Assembly: GCA_902519235.1 (NCBI GenBank)
Contig: CABYJE010000001.1
Coordinates: 124,001 to 188,000, forward strand
Direction: 5' to 3'
From: an uncultured Prochlorococcus sp.
Lineage (GTDB): Bacteria; Cyanobacteriota; Cyanobacteriia; PCC-6307; Cyanobiaceae
Length of the DNA: 64,000 nucleotides
Part shown: positions 45,526 through 56,155 of the stretch, piece after piece
Layout of the letters: each line of letters starts with the position of its first letter
Position numbering within the stretch: position 1 is the first letter of the stretch
Made by a program: the position numbers and the translations under genes
The notes under the pieces: model-generated
Databases searched by the model: none
The model's input: the letters and a program-made list of their open reading frames with translations, nothing else
Told to the model about the DNA's origin: nothing

Positions 45526-45602
45526 CAGAGCGATAAATTAAATATGTATTTATTTACTAAGTTAAGACTAATAGGTAAACAAATATTTACCAGTCTTGAA
45601 AA

Positions 45603-46466
45603 TTAATAAGATGCTTTTATTTTCGATTTTGCTAATATTACATCAGTTTGAAGATTTTCATTTTGTAAAAGAATTTCCGTTGATATTTGCAATTTTTCGC
45701 CCCACAACTGTTCTTCTCTGTAATCATAACTAACATAGTTAGGATCTTTAGATAAAGCTTTTTTTGCTAATTGAAGTGCTAATTCAATATCTTTTATTCT
45801 TAAACATGACGCAAGACCAAGTATAGGTTCAGCATTGTCCTGAATTGAGATTGCTTTTTCAAAAAGTTTGATTGAGAAATTTATATTGTTTTTTTCGAAA
45901 TAAGCTAATCCTTTATTATTTATTGCTTGCCAGAAATCAGGTTTAATTTGTATAGATTGATCAAACAATTTGATAGCTTGCATGTAATTTTTTTCTTTTA
46001 ATAAAATATTCCCTAATTGAAAAATAGCATTATGGTTATTGGGTTCAATTCTTAATCCTGTTTCTAAAGCAGTTTTAGCATTTTGCAATTGTGAAATTTT
46101 TAGATAAATATTACTTTTGGCAAAGTATATTTCACTAACATTTGCATTAATTTTTTGAGCTTTATTTAGAGAATCTAATGCGTTTTTGTATAGTTCGTTA
46201 GCAACTTGTGTTTCAGCTAAAATCAACCACAATTTTTCATCTCTTTTGTTTAATTTTACTGCTAACTTTGCCAGGCTAAGACTTTCATTGTATTGCCCAA
46301 AATATAAAAGTTGATATGCATTTTTGGCAATCGATAGACTTTGCTTTTGTAAATTTTTAGTTTTTGGAAAATAATAATATGGGACTATTGAATGAACTTG
46401 TTTTACATCAATAAAATAAAAACTTATTAAAGAAACGCAAATAATTTTTTTTAAGAACTTTTTCAT
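45603..46466 (-). CDS. TPR-repeat protein with N-terminal hydrophobic segment
   Basis: 287 aa; repeated TPR-like helices (GNILLKEKNYMQAIKLFDQSIQIKPDFWQAINNKGLAYFEKNN). Confidence 0.85.
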   Translation of the reverse strand: MKKFLKKIICVSLISFYFIDVKQVHSIVPYYYFPKTKNLQKQSLSIAKNAYQLLYFGQYNESLSLAKLAVKLNKRDEKLWLILAETQVANELYKNALDSLNKAQKINANVSEIYFAKSNIYLKISQLQNAKTALETGLRIEPNNHNAIFQLGNILLKEKNYMQAIKLFDQSIQIKPDFWQAINNKGLAYFEKNNINFSIKLFEKAISIQDNAEPILGLASCLRIKDIELALQLAKKALSKDPNYVSYDYREEQLWGEKLQISTEILLQNENLQTDVILAKSKIKASY

Positions 46467-47422
46467 TTATTAATCGATTGATTTCTTAGGTTTGCTTTTA
46501 TATTTCTTCTCCACATCCATGGTTTAATTCTTTTTAATGTACTACTTTTAAGGTTTTCTTCCCAGGTTTTATCATCCCAACTTAATGAATTAATATCAAG
46601 ATTTTTAATCCATTTTTTTGGATTGTTTTCAAAAGTATTGTTATGTGGAACTGATTTATTCCAAGGGCATATGTCTTGACAAATATCACACCCGGCAACC
46701 CATCCGTTTAAATTTTTTTCTATTTTTAGTGGAAAATTTTTTTCTCTACTTTCTATAGTGTGATAGGCAATACATAGATTTGACTGTATTACGAATGGTT
46801 CTACTATTGCTTTTGTCGGACAATATTCAATACATTTATCACATTTTCCGCAAAGTGATTCATGAGGTTTATCTGGTATTAGATCTTCTGTAAGAATCAT
46901 GAAACCCAAAGTAATCCAAGAACCATTTTTTTTACTTATTAAATTGCTATTTTTACCTATCCAACCAAGACCCGATTCTTCAGCCCATGCTTTTTCAAGT
47001 AGTGGTGAGGTGTCAACGCATATTTTCCATTTACAATCTGGAATTTCTAGGTTAACCCATTTACCAATATTTTTTAATTTTTTATAAATCACTTTATGAT
47101 AATCATCTCCTTGACCAAATTTTCCTATCTTTAAGCTTTTGTGCGTATTATCGTTTTCGGAACTAACATAATTAAATCCAACACTTAGAACACTTTTTGC
47201 TCCTTCAAGCAGTAAGCTTATATTTTTTCTTTTTTCTGCTTCCATCCATTTCATTTCACCATGGTGGTTATTCGATAACCATCTATCTAATGCATTAGTT
47301 CTTAATTTTAAGCGAGAACTTCCTGGGATTGATGCAATTCCAGATAATGAAAAACCCTCAAAAATTGCTCTTTCTTTTAATTTTTTACTTATTTCTTTTT
47401 TGTCTTGAGGAGTGTTTATCAT
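46463..47422 (-). CDS. queG: Epoxyqueuosine reductase
   Basis: 319 aa; CGKCDKCIEYCPTKAI and CDICQDICPWN Fe-S motifs, WIGKNSNLIS. Confidence 0.94.
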   Translation of the reverse strand: MINTPQDKKEISKKLKERAIFEGFSLSGIASIPGSSRLKLRTNALDRWLSNNHHGEMKWMEAEKRKNISLLLEGAKSVLSVGFNYVSSENDNTHKSLKIGKFGQGDDYHKVIYKKLKNIGKWVNLEIPDCKWKICVDTSPLLEKAWAEESGLGWIGKNSNLISKKNGSWITLGFMILTEDLIPDKPHESLCGKCDKCIEYCPTKAIVEPFVIQSNLCIAYHTIESREKNFPLKIEKNLNGWVAGCDICQDICPWNKSVPHNNTFENNPKKWIKNLDINSLSWDDKTWEENLKSSTLKRIKPWMWRRNIKANLRNQSINK

Positions 47423-47568
47423 TTCTTTATTATGTAATTTATAGCTTATAAAAGTTATTTTTGACGAAGAAACTAATAAATAATTTTAATTTATTAAAAA
47501 AAAATATATCCTAACTAAGTAAAAACAGTTAAATTATTAGTAAAGTTAATAAAGTTACTGACGTTATT

Positions 47569-48303
47569 TTGGTTGAGTCTAATCAGAATCAGGATTCGAA
47601 CCTAGGAAATAGGCTTCAACAGGATCTAAAAAATGATCTTATAGCTGGACTATTGGTAGTAATACCTTTAGCAACTACTATATGGCTTTCCTCGTTAGTG
47701 AGTAAATTTGTTTTAACATTAGTTACCTCTGTTCCTAAGCAATTAAATCCTTTTATTACCTTAAATCCTTTATTGCAAGATTTAATTAATCTTACTTTGG
47801 GTTTAACAGTTCCTTTATTGGCTATTTTGCTTATAGGCCTTATGGCCAGAAATTTTGTGGGTAGATGGTTATTAGAATTCGGAGAAGGTACGTTATCAAA
47901 AATTCCTGTTGCCGGCGCAGTTTATAAAACTCTTAAACAATTGCTGGAAACCTTTTTAAGTAATAAATCTAATAGATTTAGAAGAGTTGTTTTAGTTGAA
48001 TACCCACGTGAGGGGCTCTATAGCGTAGGTTTTGTAACTGGTGATGTTGGTCCCTCTTTACAACCTGAATTAAATGAAAAATTGCTAAGTGTTTTTATAC
48101 CTACAGCACCAAACCCAACCACTGGATGGTATACCTTGGTTCCTGAATCATCTGTTAAGGATTTGGATATTTCTGTTGAAGATGCTTTTAGAACAATAAT
48201 TTCGGCAGGGATAGTGAATCCAGATGAGAAAAACAATACCGCAAATCCAACATTTTCAAAATTGTTTTCTCAATTACGTGCTTCTACTAACACCTCTTCT
48301 TAA
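47569..48303 (+). CDS. DUF502-family membrane protein (TTG start)
   Basis: 244 aa; LIAGLLVVIPLATTIWLSSLV, VLVEYPREGLYSVGFVTGD, VFIPTAPNPTTGWYTLVP. Confidence 0.88.
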   Translation: MVESNQNQDSNLGNRLQQDLKNDLIAGLLVVIPLATTIWLSSLVSKFVLTLVTSVPKQLNPFITLNPLLQDLINLTLGLTVPLLAILLIGLMARNFVGRWLLEFGEGTLSKIPVAGAVYKTLKQLLETFLSNKSNRFRRVVLVEYPREGLYSVGFVTGDVGPSLQPELNEKLLSVFIPTAPNPTTGWYTLVPESSVKDLDISVEDAFRTIISAGIVNPDEKNNTANPTFSKLFSQLRASTNTSS

Positions 48304-48306
48304 TTA

Positions 48307-48936
48307 ATGCACAATAATAAATCTCTTTCTAGAGAATTAGCTTTAATTTCCCTAGGTCTGATAAAAGATAAAGGTGATTTAAAATTAAATAAATTTCAAT
48401 TAGAAGAGATTTTCGAATCTGCCTTGGATTCACTAATAAATTACTGCAGAGATGAATTAGATAATTGTGAATCAGAGTTAGAAAATGCATCTCAAAAAAT
48501 ATTAGATAGTGAATTGCAAGAGGGGATTGATTCTTCATTTTCAAATGTCAGAGATAATTTAAAAAGCTCTCTTAAAAAAATTGAAACTGTAATGAATACA
48601 ATTTCAGTAACTTTAGATTTTCCAAGATTAATAGTTTCCAGTGGACAAATTAAAATTAGAGAAGATGTTAATGAGCGTATTAGTTATATTATTAATAATC
48701 TAACAATCATTGATTCTGATATTGATCAAGTAATGGATGGATGGAAATTCAAAAGATTGCCGAGAATCGATCGAGATATTTTACGTTTAGCTTACGTTGA
48801 TATTAATTTCTTGAATACACCTTTTGCAGTTGCTTGTGATGAGGCAGTAAATCTAGCAAACAAATATAGTGATATACAGGGAAGAAAATTTATTAATGGG
48901 GTTTTAAGGAGATTACAAACAGTAAAATTGCAATGA
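48307..48936 (+). CDS. nusB: Transcription antitermination factor NusB
   Basis: 209 aa; C-terminal WKFKRLPRIDRDILRLAYVDI...EAVNLANKYSDIQGRKFINGVLRRL. Confidence 0.9.
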   Translation: MHNNKSLSRELALISLGLIKDKGDLKLNKFQLEEIFESALDSLINYCRDELDNCESELENASQKILDSELQEGIDSSFSNVRDNLKSSLKKIETVMNTISVTLDFPRLIVSSGQIKIREDVNERISYIINNLTIIDSDIDQVMDGWKFKRLPRIDRDILRLAYVDINFLNTPFAVACDEAVNLANKYSDIQGRKFINGVLRRLQTVKLQ

Positions 48937-48995
48937 TTATTTGATATAAATAAATAGTATTTCAAAATTTACTAAAAACCGAATCAAAAATATCA

Positions 48996-50285
48996 ATGAC
49001 TAATACAGATTCTGATAATTCCAGAGAGTGGGCTGCACAAGCTTACGCCCTTTTAAAAAAACGACAAGAAGAGCAGAAGCAAGAATTACAGAAGCAAGAA
49101 GAGCAGAAGCAAGAATTACAGAAGCAAGAAGAGCAGAAGCAAGAAGAGCAGAAGCAAGAATTACAGAAGCAAGAAGAGCAGAAGCAAGAGTTACAGAAGC
49201 AAGAATTGATTGATAACGTTAGTCAAGAAAGTATTTCTATCCAGTCTAAAATTTCTGCTGAGCCTGAATTAGGAGAATTTGATGATAACTTTACTTGGTC
49301 GGCAATGGTACTAGCTGCTCAAGGCAAAAAAATAAATCAAATATCGATAGATGAAATTGATTGGTTAACCAAATTAAGAAAAGGATTAGAAGAAACTCGA
49401 AAAGGTTTTGTTACTGAATTATTAGATAAATTGGGGGATGATCCTCTTACTCCTGAATCTCTAGATGATTTAGAGACTCTTTTAATAAGGGCTGATGTCG
49501 GTATTGATTCAACTGATAAAGTTATAAGTTCTCTTAGAACAAAATTAAATGAAGAAGTTGTGGGTGCAGAAGAAGGAATAAAATTTTTAAAGCAAGAGTT
49601 AAAATTAATTATTGATAAACCAATTAAAGATTCAGGCATTGATCTTTTGGTGCCTCAAAAAGGAAAGTTAAATGTTTGGTTGTTAGTAGGAGTTAATGGT
49701 GTTGGTAAGACTACTACATTGGGGAAATTAGCATATTTGTCATCAAGGAGTAATTATAAAACCTTGATTGCTGCTGCTGACACTTTTAGAGCTGCTGCAG
49801 TAGAACAACTTAAAGTATGGGGTGAGAGAAGTAATGTCGATATCATATCTAATCCATCAAAAAATGCTGATCCAGCCGCTGTAGTTTTTGATGCAATTAA
49901 TTCTGCAAAAAAAAGAAATGTTGATTTATTACTAGTTGATACAGCAGGTAGATTGCAAACAAAAAATAATTTGATGGATGAACTAGCAAAAATAAAAAAA
50001 ATTATTGATAAGAAGGTTCCAGACGCAATTGTGGAGTCATTATTAGTTTTAGATGCAAGTCAGGGTCAAAATGGCTTAAAACAAGCAAAAAGTTTTGCTA
50101 AATCAGCTAATTTAAGTGGAGCGATTATTACTAAATTAGATGGCACTTCTAGAGGGGGAGTCTCTTTGGCTGTTTCTGAAGAAGTTAATTTGCCTATAAG
50201 ATTTATTGGGGCTGGAGAAGGTATAAAAGATTTGAAACCTTTTAATAGTTTTGAATTTGTTGAGGCTTTGCTTGCAGATAAATAA
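48996..50285 (+). CDS. ftsY: Signal recognition particle receptor FtsY
   Basis: 429 aa; WLLVGVNGVGKTTTLGKLAYL, AADTFRAAAVEQL, VDTAGRLQ, GAIITKLDGTSRGGV; N-terminal KQE-rich repeat. Confidence 0.96.
   Translation: MTNTDSDNSREWAAQAYALLKKRQEEQKQELQKQEEQKQELQKQEEQKQEEQKQELQKQEEQKQELQKQELIDNVSQESISIQSKISAEPELGEFDDNFTWSAMVLAAQGKKINQISIDEIDWLTKLRKGLEETRKGFVTELLDKLGDDPLTPESLDDLETLLIRADVGIDSTDKVISSLRTKLNEEVVGAEEGIKFLKQELKLIIDKPIKDSGIDLLVPQKGKLNVWLLVGVNGVGKTTTLGKLAYLSSRSNYKTLIAAADTFRAAAVEQLKVWGERSNVDIISNPSKNADPAAVVFDAINSAKKRNVDLLLVDTAGRLQTKNNLMDELAKIKKIIDKKVPDAIVESLLVLDASQGQNGLKQAKSFAKSANLSGAIITKLDGTSRGGVSLAVSEEVNLPIRFIGAGEGIKDLKPFNSFEFVEALLADK
49065..49199 (+). repeat. Tandem repeat, nine 15-bp units (CAAGAAGAGCAGAAG / CAAGAATTACAGAAG variants) within ftsY
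   Basis: Read directly: unit order A-B-A-B-A-A-B-A-B' with A=CAAGAAGAGCAGAAG (QEEQK), B=CAAGAATTACAGAAG (QELQK), B'=CAAGAGTTACAGAAG. Confidence 0.95.
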
Positions 50286-50352
50286 ATATTTAATTAAATT
50301 TTTTTAAAAATTAAAATTTAATGTTAAAACATGTTTATATATCAGATTTGTT

Positions 50353-51696
50353 GTGACAAATAATCAAAAAGAGAAATTATTTTCAAATAAGTTTATTCAA
50401 AAATTTTTAGATAATGAATCTACAAAATCTTTAGAAAATAATTATAAGTTTGCTGAAATTGCTTCTTCATTAGCATTTTATTTAAAGTCTTTTTCGAATG
50501 TAAATAAATTATTGGACTATATATGCTTAATTTTTAAATATATTTTTTACGATAAAATAATATTAATTATTCCTTTAAATTTTGAGGGAGAAATTTGGAA
50601 TGAAAATGTAAGGATTTCTGCTAATAATCAATCTCTAACAATTCAAAAAGAAATTAATAGTTTTTTTAAGCAATTTCAATTTTCCAAAAATTTTAAAATT
50701 AAAGAAATCCCAACTTTTGAAAATTCCTTAAAAAATAATTTTAAAGAATATAAAATCGAAACATCAAAAATATTATCTAGGGGTAAATGCAGAGGTTTTA
50801 TTTATATTTTTAATAAAGACATTTCTAGTCAGTCGATCATTGAAGATCATAATTTTAATTTTATTCAAAATAGTTTAGCTCTTGGATTAGAAAATCACAG
50901 CTTGATAAAAACAAAGAAAAAACATGAAAACGTAGATAGAGAAATTTCTACTGGTGCTGAAATACAATCTCAATTACTCCCAGATTATTGTCCAACTATT
51001 TTTGGTGTAGACCTTGCTGCACATTGTAGACCAGCTCTTCAGCTAGGAGGAGATTACTATGATTTTATGTGTTTAAAGACAAATATCTCAGAAAAAAGAA
51101 AAGAAAAAGCTAGATGGGCCTTAGTAATTGGTGATGTAATGGGTAAAGGGATTCCAGCTGGTCTTCTAATGACTATGTTAAGAGGAATGCTACGTGCAGA
51201 GGTTCTTACTGGACTGCCTCCAGATAGAATTCTGCATGATTTAAATCAATTAGCAATTAATGATTTAAATCAATCCCATAGATTTATCACATTATTTTAT
51301 TCAGATTATGACCCTAGAACTAAAAAATTAAGATTCGCTAATGCGGCTCATAATCCTCCTTTGCTTTGGAAAAGTTTAGATCAGAAAATTATAAAATTAG
51401 ATTCAGAAGGATATGTACTTGGACTACAAAAAGACGCTCAATATCATTGCGGCGAAATTAAGCTTCATGAAAATGATTTAATTCTTTATTACACTGATGG
51501 AGTAATCGATACTTCTAATACATTAGGTGAAAGATTTGATGAGGAAAGATTAATTCAAATATTTACAAAATTATGCAAGCAATCTTATACGTCCCAAGAA
51601 ATCTTAAATAAAATATTCAAAAAATTAGATGACTTTACAGGACAAAATAGACACCTGGAGGACGATGCATCTATGGTAGTTTTTCAATTGAAATAA
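50353..51696 (+). CDS. PP2C-type (RsbU/SpoIIE-like) serine phosphatase (GTG start)
   Basis: 447 aa; EIQSQLLPDYCPTIFGVDLAAHCRPALQLGGDYYDF, VIGDVMGKGIPAGLLM, LYYTDGVID. Confidence 0.92.
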   Translation: MTNNQKEKLFSNKFIQKFLDNESTKSLENNYKFAEIASSLAFYLKSFSNVNKLLDYICLIFKYIFYDKIILIIPLNFEGEIWNENVRISANNQSLTIQKEINSFFKQFQFSKNFKIKEIPTFENSLKNNFKEYKIETSKILSRGKCRGFIYIFNKDISSQSIIEDHNFNFIQNSLALGLENHSLIKTKKKHENVDREISTGAEIQSQLLPDYCPTIFGVDLAAHCRPALQLGGDYYDFMCLKTNISEKRKEKARWALVIGDVMGKGIPAGLLMTMLRGMLRAEVLTGLPPDRILHDLNQLAINDLNQSHRFITLFYSDYDPRTKKLRFANAAHNPPLLWKSLDQKIIKLDSEGYVLGLQKDAQYHCGEIKLHENDLILYYTDGVIDTSNTLGERFDEERLIQIFTKLCKQSYTSQEILNKIFKKLDDFTGQNRHLEDDASMVVFQLK

Positions 51697-51755
51697 ATTT
51701 TTGTCACCTTTATAAAAAAATGCTTTATTAGAGATAACTCAAGTTATAAATTGAT

Positions 51756-53135
51756 ATGGATAAAGTTTGGAGTAAAAGGTTTGATAATTCATTAAATCCT
51801 TTTATTGAAAAGTTTAATGCTTCAATTGGTTTTGATAAAAAGCTAATTTTAGAAGATTTAGATTGTTCTATTGCCCATGCAAAAATGCTTTGCAAAACTC
51901 AAGTTTTATCCTCTGCTGAAACTTTGAAAATTATAAATGGTCTAGAGGCAATAAAAGTTGAGTATTTGGAGGGTAAATTTTTTCCTAGTGCTCCTTCTGA
52001 AGATATTCACTATTGTATTGAAGAAAAACTAATTAGCATGATTGGTGAAACTGGGAAAAAATTACATACAGGTAGAAGTAGAAATGATCAAGTTGGTACA
52101 GATATTAGATTATGGCTAAGAAAAGAGATTGATAATCTTGAAATTTTAATAATGGATTTGCAAAAATCCTTTTTAAATATTGCAAAATCAAATATTTATA
52201 CTCTAATTCCTGGATACACACATATGCAAAGAGCACAACCATTATCTTTAGCTCATCATTTATTGGCGTATATAGAAATGCTCCAAAGAGATCGCGAAAG
52301 ATTTAAACAAGTAAGATCAAGAGTCAATACTTCTCCATTAGGCGCTGCAGCATTAGCTGGAACAAAAATTAAAATAGATAGGAACTTTACAGCGGCAGAA
52401 TTGGGTTTTGAAAAGATTTATAAAAATAGTATTGATGCTGTGAGTGATAGAGATTTTTGTATTGAGTTCGTTTCTGCATCTGCTTTAGTAATGTCTCATT
52501 TAAGTAAAATTTCAGAGGAAATAATTTTATGGGTCACTGATGAATTTTCCTTTGCAAGATTAACAGACAAATGCGCTACGGGAAGTAGCTTAATGCCGCA
52601 GAAAAAAAATCCAGATGTTCCAGAGTTAATAAGAGGTAAAACGGGAAGAATTTATGGTCATCTTCAAGCATTATTGACTATGGTCAAAGGAGTACCACTT
52701 GCATATAATAAGGATTTTCAAGAGGATAAAGAGCCAATATTTGATACTGCAGAGACAATATCTTCTTGCATTAAAGCAATGACAATTTTAATTGATGAGG
52801 GTATTGAATTTAATATAAAAAATTTATCTGATTCGGTAGATAATGACTTTTCTAATGCGACTGATTTGGCAGATTACTTAGTTGGTAAAAAGATTCCGTT
52901 TAGAACAGCTTATGAAGTTGTGGGTGAAATTGTTAAGTATTGCTTAGAAAGAAAGATCTTATTTAAAAATCTTAAAATTGATGAATTTAAAAAATTTCAT
53001 CCCAAATTTGATGAAGATGTTTTTGAGAGTCTTGAACCTTTTAATGTTGTTGAGTCAAGAATTAGTGAAGGAGGAACAGGCTTTGCGCAAGTTAAAAAGG
53101 AGGTTAATAATTGGCAAAAAAAATTGTTACTTTAA
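51756..53135 (+). CDS. argH: Argininosuccinate lyase
   Basis: 459 aa; [49 protein letters not shown]. Confidence 0.98.
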   Translation: MDKVWSKRFDNSLNPFIEKFNASIGFDKKLILEDLDCSIAHAKMLCKTQVLSSAETLKIINGLEAIKVEYLEGKFFPSAPSEDIHYCIEEKLISMIGETGKKLHTGRSRNDQVGTDIRLWLRKEIDNLEILIMDLQKSFLNIAKSNIYTLIPGYTHMQRAQPLSLAHHLLAYIEMLQRDRERFKQVRSRVNTSPLGAAALAGTKIKIDRNFTAAELGFEKIYKNSIDAVSDRDFCIEFVSASALVMSHLSKISEEIILWVTDEFSFARLTDKCATGSSLMPQKKNPDVPELIRGKTGRIYGHLQALLTMVKGVPLAYNKDFQEDKEPIFDTAETISSCIKAMTILIDEGIEFNIKNLSDSVDNDFSNATDLADYLVGKKIPFRTAYEVVGEIVKYCLERKILFKNLKIDEFKKFHPKFDEDVFESLEPFNVVESRISEGGTGFAQVKKEVNNWQKKLLL

Positions 53136-53254
53136 TCTCAAGTATTTTTCTACAAGAAAGGTATCCTTTGAAGTAGAATGGTGAAGTAAAGTTATCGGAC
53201 TACTTATTTATTTGTAGTTTTTAAATTAGGTAAATTTTCTTTGTTGATTTTAAA

Positions 53255-53812
53255 GTGAGTATTTTTGTTGGCAATTTGCCGTTCCGCGCAGAGCGTGAAG
53301 ATGTTTTAGAGTTGTTTGCACCTTTCGGTGAAGTTTTAAATTGCTCTCTTCCTCTTGAAAGAGATACTGGAAGAAAAAGAGGATTCGCATTTGTTGAGAT
53401 GGCAGATGAATCAATTGAGTCTTCAGCTATTGATGGTTTGCAAGGTACGGAGCTAATGGGTAGACCCTTAAGAATTAATAAAGCTGACCCAAGAGGTTCT
53501 GGCGGATCTCGGAGAGGAGGGAGAGGCGGCTACGGTGGTGGCGGTAATAATAATGGCGGCTACGGTAGTGGCGGCTACGGCGGTGGCGGTAATAATAATG
53601 GCGGCTACGGTGGTGGCGGCTACGGTGGTGGCGGTTATGGTGGTCGTAATTCTGAATCTAACAACTCTTATACTAATAAATCTTCCGGAGCAGATGGATG
53701 GGAAGATAGAAGTTATGGAAACTCTTCTGAAAACTCTGAATATGAAAGTGGTAGAAGCAGAAGAAGAAGAGGAGTTTCAAATGAGAGTAATGAATCAAAT
53801 GAAGATAATTAA
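53255..53812 (+). CDS. RRM-type RNA-binding protein with Gly-rich C terminus (GTG start)
   Basis: 185 aa; MSIFVGNLPF (RNP2), KRGFAFVEM (RNP1), GGYGGGGNNNGGYG repeats. Confidence 0.94.
   Translation: MSIFVGNLPFRAEREDVLELFAPFGEVLNCSLPLERDTGRKRGFAFVEMADESIESSAIDGLQGTELMGRPLRINKADPRGSGGSRRGGRGGYGGGGNNNGGYGSGGYGGGGNNNGGYGGGGYGGGGYGGRNSESNNSYTNKSSGADGWEDRSYGNSSENSEYESGRSRRRRGVSNESNESNEDN
53512..53650 (+). repeat. Glycine-rich GGYGGGG / NNNGGYG coding repeat in the RRM protein gene
   Basis: Repeated GGCGGCTACGGTGGTGGCGGTAATAATAATGGCGGCTACGG-type units. Confidence 0.85.
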
Positions 53813-54789
53813 TAACCCATTTCTTGTAGTCTAGAAGTTATTTTTAAAAGATAATCAATACTTAGTTCCTTTTTTATAGATTTTGTTGAAATTTGATTTC
53901 TCCAAACTTTTGCTTTAGGAATACCTTCGACCAAATTTATAAGATGTTTACAAATATCCCAAGATTTCCCTCCATTAGTTATGTGCTTTTCTATATATGG
54001 AATTAAGGAGAAAATAATATCCGAAGCAGATTTAGATTTTTTATTTATCCCATAAATTTTTTTATCAATGTCAGACCATCTTAAGGGATGTTTATATACT
54101 GATCGTCCAATCATGACTCCATCAAAATCATTTAAAGCTTCTAATGATTCATCGATATTTGTGAACCCCCCATTGATTTCAATTAATAATTTAGGATTTA
54201 ATTTCTTTAATTTTTTTACAACATCGTACCTAAGCGGAGGAATAGTTCTGTTTTGTTTTGGATTTAGTCCTTTTAATATTGCTTTCCTTGCATGAACTGT
54301 AAATCTATCTGCTCCAGCATTTGCGATGTACCTCACGAAATTATTTAAACTTTTTAAACTATCTTCATTATCTACACCGATTCTGTGTTTAATCGTAACC
54401 GGTATGCTGCAGTTATTTTTTAAGGATTCTATGCATTTTGCCACTCTTTCAGGATCTTTCATAAGTGAAGCGCCAAAATTTCCAGAACAGACTCTTGGAC
54501 TAGGACAGCCAACATTAAAGTTTATTTCGTCATAACCCCAATCCTCTGCCATTCGTGCAGCCTCTTTAAGGATTTCAGGATCGTCTCCACCAAATTGAAT
54601 GGATATAGGATGCTCTTCATTATTAAAATCTAGAAAATTTTCTTTTTTGTTTGTATAGGCTAAACTTTGGGCCACAATCATTTCGGTATATAAGAGAGCT
54701 TTAGAGCTTATTTTTCTCATTATCATCCTAAAATGTTTATCAGTACAATCCATCATTGGAGCAATACTTAATTTATGAATATTTTTCAT
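53809..54789 (-). CDS. dusA: tRNA-dihydrouridine synthase (DusA type)
   Basis: 326 aa; LSIAPMMDCTDKHFRMIMRKIS, INFNVGCPSPRVCSGNFGASLM, RFTVHARKAIL. Confidence 0.93.
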   Translation of the reverse strand: MKNIHKLSIAPMMDCTDKHFRMIMRKISSKALLYTEMIVAQSLAYTNKKENFLDFNNEEHPISIQFGGDDPEILKEAARMAEDWGYDEINFNVGCPSPRVCSGNFGASLMKDPERVAKCIESLKNNCSIPVTIKHRIGVDNEDSLKSLNNFVRYIANAGADRFTVHARKAILKGLNPKQNRTIPPLRYDVVKKLKKLNPKLLIEINGGFTNIDESLEALNDFDGVMIGRSVYKHPLRWSDIDKKIYGINKKSKSASDIIFSLIPYIEKHITNGGKSWDICKHLINLVEGIPKAKVWRNQISTKSIKKELSIDYLLKITSRLQEMGY

Positions 54790-54836
54790 AGAATTGGTTT
54801 GATTAAAAATAATTACTTTTTATGTGACTTAAATAT

Positions 54837-55331
54837 ATGAATCAATTTTTAACAAGAAGATTTTTTATTCTAATTCCTACCATGTCAATCTTAAAAAAAA
54901 TTTTTAAGCCTATGCAAGTTTTAGCTTCTTCACTTAATTCTAAAGAAGAGTGGAATTTATCAAAAGAAGAGTGGAAATCGAAGCTTAGTCCAGAATCTTA
55001 CTATATTTTGAGGGAGGAAGGAACTGAAAGAGCTTTCAGTAGCCAACTAAATAATGAAAAAAGAAAAGGAGTTTTTCATTGTGCAGGATGTGATTTGCCT
55101 CTTTTCCTTTCAGATAAAAAGTATGATAGTGGTACTGGGTGGCCAAGCTTTTGGGATTCAATTCAAGGATCAGTACAAACAAAGGTTGACTTTAAGTTAA
55201 TTGTCCCAAGAACCGAATATCATTGTTCTAGATGTGGAGGCCATCAAGGGCATGTTTTTAATGATGGCCCAGCTCCCACAGGAAAAAGATACTGTAATAA
55301 CGGCTTAGCACTAAGGTTTATACCTGATTAA
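54837..55331 (+). CDS. msrB: Peptide-methionine (R)-S-oxide reductase
   Basis: 164 aa; FHCAGCDLPLF, SGTGWPSFWD, CSRCGGHQGHVFNDGP, RYCNNGLALRF. Confidence 0.94.
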   Translation: MNQFLTRRFFILIPTMSILKKIFKPMQVLASSLNSKEEWNLSKEEWKSKLSPESYYILREEGTERAFSSQLNNEKRKGVFHCAGCDLPLFLSDKKYDSGTGWPSFWDSIQGSVQTKVDFKLIVPRTEYHCSRCGGHQGHVFNDGPAPTGKRYCNNGLALRFIPD

Positions 55332-55406
55332 ATATTTGTGCGGCCTTCCGCAACTTGTTTTGTGCATCATTTTAATGGAAAATGGTCTTATTAAATTTTT
55401 AGAAAA

Positions 55407-56126
55407 ATGATTGAAAATCAATCAGACAATATTGATAATAAAGAGAATGATATTCCTGATCAGGATAATGCTTCTGAAAATAATTCAATAGCTGTAGATC
55501 AAATAATCGAAAATGATCAATCAGTATCTAAAAAAACGGAAGAAATAAACACTGAAGAATTAAAAAATACTATTACTAATAATGATGCAAGGTTAGAGCA
55601 ATTAGAAAAAGAGCATGAAACTTTAAAAAATCAATATGTAAGAATCTCAGCAGATTTTGACAATTTTAGAAAAAGACAGTCTAGAGATCAGGACGACTTA
55701 AAAATTCAACTTGTTTCAAAGACTCTAACTTCAATACTTCCTATTGTTGATAATTTTGAGAGAGCAAGACAACAACTTAAACCAGAAAGTGAAGAAGCCC
55801 AAGCGCTTCATAGAAGTTATCAAGGATTATATAAACAATTAGTAGAGGTTTTAAAACAACAAGGAGTTGCGCCGATGAGAGTTGTTGGCCAGCAATTTGA
55901 TCCTAATTTACATGAAGCTGTATTAAGGGAGCCTAGTGAAGAGTTTAAGGAAGATTGTATTGTCGAAGAATTACAACGAGGATATCATTTAGAAGGTAAG
56001 GTTTTGAGACATGCTTTAGTTAAAGTTTCAATGGGACCTGGCAAACAAAATTCACAAGAGGAAGTAGAAAAGGATACAGTTGAAGGGGATATCGATTCAG
56101 AGGAAAATACTTCTGAAGATGTATAA
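55407..56126 (+). CDS. grpE: Nucleotide exchange factor GrpE
   Basis: 239 aa; [35 protein letters not shown]; directly upstream of dnaJ. Confidence 0.95.
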   Translation: MIENQSDNIDNKENDIPDQDNASENNSIAVDQIIENDQSVSKKTEEINTEELKNTITNNDARLEQLEKEHETLKNQYVRISADFDNFRKRQSRDQDDLKIQLVSKTLTSILPIVDNFERARQQLKPESEEAQALHRSYQGLYKQLVEVLKQQGVAPMRVVGQQFDPNLHEAVLREPSEEFKEDCIVEELQRGYHLEGKVLRHALVKVSMGPGKQNSQEEVEKDTVEGDIDSEENTSEDV

Positions 56127-56155
56127 ATTCCAAATTTTTACTTGAGTATTATCTA

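Noticed and set aside
47423-47568. queG/DUF502 divergent gap considered as a regulatory element
   Set aside because: Plain AT-rich sequence with no motif that I could distinguish from background.
49065-49199. Regularly spaced repeats resembling a CRISPR-like array
   Set aside because: 15-bp contiguous coding repeats with no spacers, in frame within FtsY, no cas genes nearby.
53535-53834. Alternate-frame 99-aa ORF (MVAVIIMAATVVAATAV...) in the RRM gene
   Set aside because: Produced by the Gly-rich repeat read in another frame; the RRM frame is clearly the coding one.
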